DNA from: JAXDLK01 sp034666665
GTDB lineage: Bacteria; Desulfobacterota; Binatia; JACPRU01
Length of the DNA: 8,989 nucleotides
Reading direction: 5' to 3'
Assembly (NCBI GenBank): GCA_034666665.1
Contig: JAXDLK010000303.1
Coordinates: forward strand, 1-8,989
The position numbers were made by a program, and so were the translations under genes. Positions 1 through 6,639 of this stretch are shown one piece after another. Under the pieces are notes generated by a model that was not told the DNA's origin, did not search any database, and saw only the letters and a list, made by a program, of their open reading frames with translations. Numbering within the stretch: position 1 is the first letter of the stretch; the number at the start of each line of letters is the position of its first letter.

Positions 1-982
1 GCGCGAGCGGCTCGGCGATCGTCTTGCCCTCCGAGATCGAGACGCGCGTGGCGAACACGGCCTTCTCGACGACGCGGTTGCCCGCGGTCTTCGCGGTGAT
101 CGCCAGCGCCTCGAGGATGGGGACGCCGGAAGAGATCAGCGTGCCGAGCGTGCGCGTGAAGCGTGCGACCGCCGACTTCCGGAAGAGATCGCCGAAGATC
201 GGCAGCTTCAGCAAGAGACCATCGATCGCGAGCTTTCCTTGCTCCGTCCGGTACGCGTAGCGGATGCCGAATGCCGCCGCGACCATCGCCGCGATCATGT
301 ACGGGAAATACGCGGTCGTGAAATTGCTCAGGTTGATGACGAACTGCGTGGGCGCGGGCAGCGCCTGGCCGAAGCTCCCGAAGAGCTCGGCGAACACCGG
401 GATCACGTAGAGGAGCAGGATCGAGGTCACCGCGGAAGCGACGACGACGATCGAGATCGGGTAGATCATCGCCCCCTTGATCTTCGCGCGGAGCTTCGCG
501 GCCTTTTCCATGTACACCGCGAGGCGGTTCAGCACGGTGTCGAGAATACCGCCGATCTCACCCGCGGAGACCATGTTGCAGTAGAGCTCGTCGAAGACCT
601 TGGTGTGCTTCTGCAGCGCGTCGGTGAGCGTGGCGCCGCTCTCGACGTCGTCCTTGACCTGCTGCAGCACCTTGCGGAAGGGCTTCAAGGTCGCCTGAGC
701 CTGCAGGATCTCGAGGCACTGCACGATCGGCAGACCCGCATCGATCATGGTCGCGAACTGCCGGGTGAAGATCACCACGTCCTTGGTCTTGATCTTCTCT
801 CCGAGCCCCGGAATCGAGAGGTTGGTATCGAGACCCTTGCCCTTCTCGCGGATCTTGCCCGTGAGTGGCTGGATCCGCTGGCTCCGCAGCCGCACGATGA
901 CGGCGTCGCGGGTGGAGGCTTCCATCTCTCCCTTGAGCGGCTCGCCCTTCGGCGAGATTCCTTCCCACTTGAATACGGCCAT
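1..982 (-). CDS. pilC: Type IV pilus inner-membrane platform protein PilC, partial (3' end beyond window)
   Basis: PilC is the polytopic inner-membrane platform of the type IV pilus (GspF/PilC family). It couples the cytoplasmic PilB and PilT motors to insertion and removal of pilin subunits. The frame reads from ATG at 982-980 and stays open to the left edge, giving 327 residues of a family that is usually about 400. The N-terminus (MAVFKWEGIS, then KGE) is typical. The first cytoplasmic T2SF domain starts near residue 68 (VVIFTRQFATMIDAGLPI) and includes the conserved SAGEIGG stretch at 139-145. Hydrophobic segments lie at about 172-195 and 222-241. The second T2SF domain starts near 271 (ARFTRTLGTLISSGVPILEA). 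The third membrane segment and C-terminus lie outside the window. The start is supported by GAGGA five bases upstream. The gene follows pilT by 25 bases and is almost certainly co-transcribed with it. Confidence 0.95.
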   Translation of the reverse strand, partial: MAVFKWEGISPKGEPLKGEMEASTRDAVIVRLRSQRIQPLTGKIREKGKGLDTNLSIPGLGEKIKTKDVVIFTRQFATMIDAGLPIVQCLEILQAQATLKPFRKVLQQVKDDVESGATLTDALQKHTKVFDELYCNMVSAGEIGGILDTVLNRLAVYMEKAAKLRAKIKGAMIYPISIVVVASAVTSILLLYVIPVFAELFGSFGQALPAPTQFVINLSNFTTAYFPYMIAAMVAAAFGIRYAYRTEQGKLAIDGLLLKLPIFGDLFRKSAVARFTRTLGTLISSGVPILEALAITAKTAGNRVVEKAVFATRVSISEGKTIAEPLA

Positions 983-987
983 GACTT

Positions 988-992
988 TCCTC
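988..992 (-). promoter_or_regulatory. Ribosome binding site of pilC
   Basis: On the minus strand the bases read GAGGA, followed by AAGTC and the ATG of pilC. This is a good Shine-Dalgarno match at normal spacing, in the 25-base gap after the pilT stop. It fixes the pilC start at base 982. Confidence 0.7.
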
Positions 993-1007
993 GTGTCGGG
1001 CGGACGT

Positions 1008-2090
1008 TCAGCGCCGCATCGCGGACGGAGTCGCGCCGAGCATCGTGATGAGCTCGTCCGGCTCGGTCGCGTGGCCCAATGCCTCGTCATAGGAGATCAG
1101 CCGCCGCTGATGCAGGTCGAGCAGCGACTGGCTCATCGTCTGCATGCCGAACTTGATCTGTCCGACCTGCATCTGGGAGTAGATCTGATGGATCTTCTGC
1201 TCGCGGATCAGGTTGCGGATCGCCGCGTTCGGGATCATCACCTCGACCGAGAGCACGCGTCCCTTGCCGTCCATCCGCGGGATCAGCTGCTGGGAGATCA
1301 CCGCCTGGAGGACGAGCGAGAGCTGCGCGCGCACCTGCGGCTGCTGGTACGGCGGGAAGACGTCGATGATGCGGTTGATCGTCTGCACCGCGGAGTTCGT
1401 GTGCAGGGTGGAGAACACGAGGTGGCCGGTCTCGGCGACGACGAGCGACGCCTCCATGGTCTCGAGGTCGCGCATCTCGCCGATCAGCACGATGTCGGGG
1501 TCCTGGCGGAGCACGTGCTTGAGCGCGTGGCCGAAGCCGTGCGTGTCCGCGAACACCTCGCGCTGATTCACCAGACAGCGCTTGTGCTCGTGGACGAACT
1601 CGATCGGGTCCTCGACCGTCATCACGTGCTCGCGCCGCTCCGTGTTGATCTTGTCGATCATCGACGCGAGCGTCGTCGACTTGCCGCTTCCGGTCGGTCC
1701 GGTGACGAGCACGAGGCCGCGCGGCAGCTTGGTCAGCTCACCGGCCACCGCCGGAAGCCCGAGGTCGGCGAGCGTCTGGATACGGTAGGGGACGGTGCGG
1801 AAGGCACCGCCGACGGCGCCCTTCTGCAGGAACAGGTTGCCGCGGAAGCGGCTGAGCCCGCGCACGCCGAACGAGAAGTCGAGCTCGCTGTCCTCCTCGA
1901 ACTTGTGCTTCTGTGCCTCGGTCAAGAGGCTGTAGCAGAGGTTCTTCGTGTCGTTCGGGGTGAGCGGCGGATGCGGCAGCGGCGCGAGCTCGCCGTTCAC
2001 GCGGATCAGCGGTGGGCTCGAAACCGCGAGGTGGAGGTCCGACGCCCCCTTGTCGATCATGATCTTCAGGAACTCTTGGATGTCCGCCAT
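1008..2090 (-). CDS. pilT: Type IV pilus retraction ATPase PilT
   Basis: PilT is the hexameric cytoplasmic ATPase that powers pilus depolymerisation and twitching retraction, acting on PilC at the inner membrane. The 360-residue product has normal family length. It shows GASDLHL near residue 15, Walker A GPTGSGKS at 131-138, the Asp box EDPIE at 160-164, Walker B LIGEMRD at 202-208, and the His box ending in STLHTN (His230). The PilT signature AIRNLIRE at 290-297, followed by HQIYSQMQ, is required for retraction in characterised PilT proteins and is absent from PilB. The tetracysteine zinc site of PilB is missing, as expected. The frame is open further upstream, but no homologous sequence precedes MADIQEFL, so ATG at 2090 is chosen; its Shine-Dalgarno is weak (GCGGGG a few bases upstream). 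A 137-base gap with terminator and promoter candidates separates it from pilB2. It ends in TGA 25 bases before pilC. Confidence 0.97.
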   Translation of the reverse strand: MADIQEFLKIMIDKGASDLHLAVSSPPLIRVNGELAPLPHPPLTPNDTKNLCYSLLTEAQKHKFEEDSELDFSFGVRGLSRFRGNLFLQKGAVGGAFRTVPYRIQTLADLGLPAVAGELTKLPRGLVLVTGPTGSGKSTTLASMIDKINTERREHVMTVEDPIEFVHEHKRCLVNQREVFADTHGFGHALKHVLRQDPDIVLIGEMRDLETMEASLVVAETGHLVFSTLHTNSAVQTINRIIDVFPPYQQPQVRAQLSLVLQAVISQQLIPRMDGKGRVLSVEVMIPNAAIRNLIREQKIHQIYSQMQVGQIKFGMQTMSQSLLDLHQRRLISYDEALGHATEPDELITMLGATPSAMRR

Positions 2091-2161
2091 GCTTCGGGCC
2101 CCGCTCTCCCGGCGAGCGCCGGCTGATCTCGAATCAAAGTAACATACGTGGACGGGCCGCC

Positions 2162-2194
2162 AAAAAGCCGACACCCTGCGATCGGTGTGCCGGC
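2162..2194 (-). terminator. Candidate intrinsic terminator after pilB2
   Basis: On the minus strand, 33 bases after the pilB2 stop codon, GCCG-(GC bulge)-ACACC pairs with GGTGT-CGGC across an 8-base loop and is followed directly by TTTTT. This is the shape of a rho-independent terminator, although the T tract is short and the stem has a two-base bulge. It lies 71 bases before the pilT start, so it may end or attenuate the pilB1-pilB2 transcript. Its function is inferred from sequence alone. Confidence 0.45.
2177..2192 (-). promoter_or_regulatory. Candidate sigma54 (-24/-12) promoter for pilT-pilC
   Basis: The minus strand reads CGGCAC-N5-TCGCA. This matches the RpoN consensus TGGCAC-N5-TTGCA at all but two bases and keeps the essential GG and GC exactly 10 bases apart. 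A start about 12 bases after the GC would fall near base 2166 and leave a leader of about 76 bases before pilT. The site overlaps the 5' arm and loop of the candidate terminator, so one of the two readings may be chance. RpoN control is known for pilin genes in several bacteria (PilS/PilR with pilA), but not generally for pilT. No upstream activator site is evident. Confidence 0.3.
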
Positions 2195-2227
2195 GGAGGA
2201 ATGATCGAGCTGCCCCGGAGAGGCGGC

Positions 2228-3922
<1,695 letters not shown>

Positions 3923-3929
3923 GGGACGG

Positions 3930-5678
3930 TCAGTCCGGGGCGGTGACGCGCACGATCTCGTCGATCGACGTCACGCCCTCCCGCAGCCGCTCGAGCGCCG
4001 ACTGGCGCAAGGTTCTCATCCCTTTCCTGACGGCCTTCTCCTTCAGGCCCTGCCCTCCGTCGTTCACCTGCACCACGTAACGGCGCATTTCGTCGTCGAC
4101 GTCCAAGATCTCGTAGATCCCCCGGCGGCCGAGGTAGCCGGTGCCGCTGCAATCGTCACAGCCGCGCGGCTGGAAGATCTCGTAGGTCGGGATCTCCTTT
4201 TCGGGGATGCCGAGCGCCAGCAAATCCGCCGTATCGACGAGCGCCGGCCGCTTGCAGAGCGGGCAGAGGTTCCGCATCAGGCGCTGGGAGATCACCAGGT
4301 TCAGCGCGGACGAGAGCAGGAACGGCTCGAAGCCCATGTTGATCAGCCGCGCGACGGTGCCCGGGGCGTCGTTCGTGTGCAAGGTCGAGAGCACGAGGTG
4401 GCCGGTCAGCGCCGCGCGCAGCGCGATCTCGCCGGTCTCGAAGTCGCGGATCTCACCGACCATGATCACGTCCGGATCCTGCCGCAGGAAGGACCGCAGG
4501 CAGTACGAGAACGAGCGGCCGATGTCCTCGTGAACCTGCACCTGGTTGATCCCGGGGATGTTGTACTCGATCGGGTCTTCCGCCGTTGAGATGTTGATCG
4601 TGGTCTTGTTGAGCTCGTTCAGGACCGAATACAGCGTCGTCGTCTTGCCGCTGCCGGTCGGCCCGGTGACGAGCACCATGCCGTGCGGCTTGCTGAACGC
4701 GCGGCGGAAGGTCTCGAGCTCGGCGGCGGTGAAGCCGAGCTTCCGGAGGTCGAGCGCGAGCGCGGTCTTGTCGAGGAGCCGCATGACCACTTTCTCGCCG
4801 GCGTAGGTCGGCAGGATCGAGACGCGCACGTCGATCTCGCGGCCCGGCCCCATCTTCAGCTTGATCCGGCCGTCGTGCGCGAGGCGCCGCTCGGCGATGT
4901 CCAGGTCCGCCATGATCTTGATGCGCGAGACGATCGCGTTCTTCAGGCGGAGCGGCGGCTTCATGATCTCCTGGAGCACGCCGTCGATGCGGAAGCGGAC
5001 GCGGAAGATCTTCTCGTAGGGCTCGACGTGGATGTCGCTCGCGCGCTTCTTGACGGCGTCGGCGAGGATCGCGTTCACCAGCGCCACCACCGGCGCGTCC
5101 TCGCTCTGGCGCTCGAGCTCGTGGACGTCGACTTCCGCCTTGTCGGTGTCCCGCAGGATCTCGAGCTGACCGCCGTCGAGCTTCTTCAAGACGCTCGAGT
5201 AGATCTCGTCGCTGTTCGACAGGCGGCCGATCACCCGGTTCAGCGCCTTCGGCGGCGCGAGCGTCACGCGCACGTCGTACCCGGTCAGGAACTTGAGCTC
5301 GTTGATCACCAGGTAGTCCGACGGGTCGGCGATCGAGACCGTCAAGGTCGAGCCGGCGAGGCCGATCGGCAACACCTGGTTCTTGCGCATGATCGCCGGC
5401 GGGATCAGGTCGAGCACTTCCTGCGGGATCTCCGTCGAGCTCGGGTCGACGATCGGGATGCCGAACTGCTTCGAGAGCTGCTCGGTCAGCTGGTTCTCGT
5501 CGATGAAGCCGAGCGCGATCAGGTGCTCGCCGAGGAGCCCCTGCCCTTCCCGCCGCTGGCGATCGAGGCCCAGCTCGAGCTGCTCGCGCGTGATCAGCTT
5601 GCTCCGAACGAGGATCTCGCCGATGCGCGAGGCGCTTTTCGTCGGAATCGTTCGTTGCGTCTCGGCGATTTCCAACAC
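3930..5678 (-). CDS. PilB/GspE-family pilus extension ATPase, extra copy (first of the tandem pair)
   Basis: This second complete PilB-like ATPase has 582 residues. Two MshEN repeats at 18-41 and 48-71 both keep the Gly and the terminal Gln of the c-di-GMP-binding motif. The motor has RASDIHVEP (212-220), Walker A GPTGSGKT (339-346), Asp box with Glu371, Walker B around Glu409, and His434. The zinc site is Cys472, Cys475, Cys507 and Cys510. Every catalytic element I can check is intact, so it is not a decaying copy. Over residues 195-274 it matches PilB2 at 60 of 80 positions by hand count; N- and C-terminal parts differ more. The start is GTG at 5678, directly preceded by an in-frame TGA; TTG at 5675 is the other option. 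About 15 residues precede the point where PilB2 begins. It could be a second pilus motor, a partner subunit, or a type II secretion-like GspE; the pil context favours a pilus role. Confidence 0.93.
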   Translation of the reverse strand: MLEIAETQRTIPTKSASRIGEILVRSKLITREQLELGLDRQRREGQGLLGEHLIALGFIDENQLTEQLSKQFGIPIVDPSSTEIPQEVLDLIPPAIMRKNQVLPIGLAGSTLTVSIADPSDYLVINELKFLTGYDVRVTLAPPKALNRVIGRLSNSDEIYSSVLKKLDGGQLEILRDTDKAEVDVHELERQSEDAPVVALVNAILADAVKKRASDIHVEPYEKIFRVRFRIDGVLQEIMKPPLRLKNAIVSRIKIMADLDIAERRLAHDGRIKLKMGPGREIDVRVSILPTYAGEKVVMRLLDKTALALDLRKLGFTAAELETFRRAFSKPHGMVLVTGPTGSGKTTTLYSVLNELNKTTINISTAEDPIEYNIPGINQVQVHEDIGRSFSYCLRSFLRQDPDVIMVGEIRDFETGEIALRAALTGHLVLSTLHTNDAPGTVARLINMGFEPFLLSSALNLVISQRLMRNLCPLCKRPALVDTADLLALGIPEKEIPTYEIFQPRGCDDCSGTGYLGRRGIYEILDVDDEMRRYVVQVNDGGQGLKEKAVRKGMRTLRQSALERLREGVTSIDEIVRVTAPD

Positions 5679-5699
5679 TCACCCGCTCGGGGCCGGAGA

Positions 5700-5737
5700 G
5701 GGCGCGGTCACGTCGGTCGATTGTACGTGACGCGCCC
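5700..5737. repeat. 13-bp inverted repeat with one bulge over the pilB1 promoter
   Basis: On the plus strand, arm GGGCGC (5700-5705), a bulged G at 5706 and GTCACGT (5707-5713) pair perfectly with ACGTGAC (5725-5731) and GCGCCC (5732-5737) across an 11-base loop. The repeat spans the -10 box and expected start of the pilB1 promoter. On the minus strand it is followed by TCTCC rather than a T run, so it is not a standard intrinsic terminator for aroE. It could be an operator, or a hairpin formed only in read-through RNA from aroE. Confidence 0.6.
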
Positions 5738-5748
5738 GAGGCGGACAA
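5720..5748 (-). promoter_or_regulatory. Candidate sigma70-type promoter for pilB1-pilB2
   Basis: In the 91-base gap between aroE and pilB1, the minus strand has TTGTCC (5748-5743; four of six bases match TTGACA), a 17-base spacer, and TACAAT (5725-5720; five of six match TATAAT). This is the best -35/-10 pair I noticed in any of the gaps. Transcription would start near base 5713, giving a leader of about 35 bases before the GTG of pilB1. An 8-base palindrome, TCGTACGA (5751-5758), lies two bases upstream of the -35 box, and a larger inverted repeat covers the -10 box. Confidence 0.5.
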
Positions 5749-5769
5749 ACTCGTACGATGGTGCCGCAT

Positions 5770-6639
5770 TCAGCGGCGCGACGGGCGGCCGGGAGTGCCC
5801 CGGAGGGCGCGCTCCATGATCTCGAGAGGCGCGGAGCGTGCCGTCCACAGGCGGAAGGCGAGCGCCGCCTGCTCGAGCAGCATGGCGAGGCCGCCTTCTG
5901 CGGTCCGTCCCAGGCGTCGCGCCTGGCGGACGAGCGGCGTGTCGCGGGAGCCGTACACCAGGTCTTGAATTCGGCATCCCGGCGGCGTCGCGGAGATCGC
6001 CAGCGGCGGCCGCGATCGGCCATCGAGCCCGATGGAGGTGCAGTTGACGATCAGGTCGGCGTCGCGAACCAGGCGGGCATCTTCCGCCTGGTCGAGGGGC
6101 CCGGAGGCCGTCTCGGTACGACCGCCGCGGCCGAGCCAGCGAGCGAGCATCGCCGCGCGCCCGGCCGTGCGGTTCAAAACCGTGATCCGCGCCGCTCCGG
6201 CGCGCACGAGCGTCCAGCCGACCGCGCGCGCCGATCCTCCCGCCCCGAGAAGGACGACTCGCTTGCCGCGGGGCCGGAACCCTCCGCGGGCGAGCGCCCG
6301 GGCGAACCCGCGTCCGTCGGTGTTGTCGCCGACGAGCCGCTCGCTCCTGCGCACGACGGTGTTCACCGCCCCGATCTCGCGGGCGAGCGGCGAGACCTCG
6401 TCCAGCAAGGGCAGGATCCGCTCCTTGTGCGGCACGGTGACGTTCAAACCGGCGAGGCCGAGCGCGCGCACGCCGGCGAGCGCCCGTCGCAGGTCTGCGG
6501 GAACCACCCGCAGCGCGAGGTAGACGTAGTCGAGGCCGAGCGCGGCGAAGGCCGCGTTGTGCATCGCCGGCGAACGCGAGTGCTCGACCGGATCGCCGAG
6601 GATGGCGATCAGCCGCGTGCGGCCCGAGACGTCAATCAA
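5770..6639 (-). CDS. aroE: Shikimate dehydrogenase (NADP+)
   Basis: AroE reduces 3-dehydroshikimate to shikimate with NADPH in the cytoplasm, the fourth step of chorismate and aromatic amino acid synthesis. The 289-residue product has near-normal length. The substrate domain carries SRSPAMHN (21-28), NVTVPHK with catalytic Lys72, and GDNTDG with catalytic Asp108. The Rossmann part has GAGGSAR (132-138) and NRTAGRA (156-162); the NRT motif is the usual mark of NADP preference. C-terminal motifs are NCTSIG (199-204), DLVYGSRDTPL (226-236) and GGLAMLLEQAALAFRLW. The start is TTG at 6639; the following sequence (GRTRLIAILGDPVEHS) aligns with normal AroE N-termini, and no ATG is placed better. It overlaps the ppdK stop by 8 bases, implying translational coupling. 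A 91-base gap with its own promoter separates it from pilB1. Confidence 0.95.
   Translation of the reverse strand: MIDVSGRTRLIAILGDPVEHSRSPAMHNAAFAALGLDYVYLALRVVPADLRRALAGVRALGLAGLNVTVPHKERILPLLDEVSPLAREIGAVNTVVRRSERLVGDNTDGRGFARALARGGFRPRGKRVVLLGAGGSARAVGWTLVRAGAARITVLNRTAGRAAMLARWLGRGGRTETASGPLDQAEDARLVRDADLIVNCTSIGLDGRSRPPLAISATPPGCRIQDLVYGSRDTPLVRQARRLGRTAEGGLAMLLEQAALAFRLWTARSAPLEIMERALRGTPGRPSRR

Noticed and set aside
558..968. Minus-strand open frame of 136 codons within pilC
   Set aside because: It is out of frame with pilC, which reads continuously from 982 to the window edge with clear T2SF motifs. The shorter frame is Arg/Gly/Ala-rich noise.
4453..5769. Minus-strand open frame of 438 codons overlapping pilB1 in another frame
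   Set aside because: It is an Arg/Pro/Ala-rich shadow of pilB1 in a shifted frame, with no recognisable motif. The pilB1 frame carries all conserved ATPase motifs.
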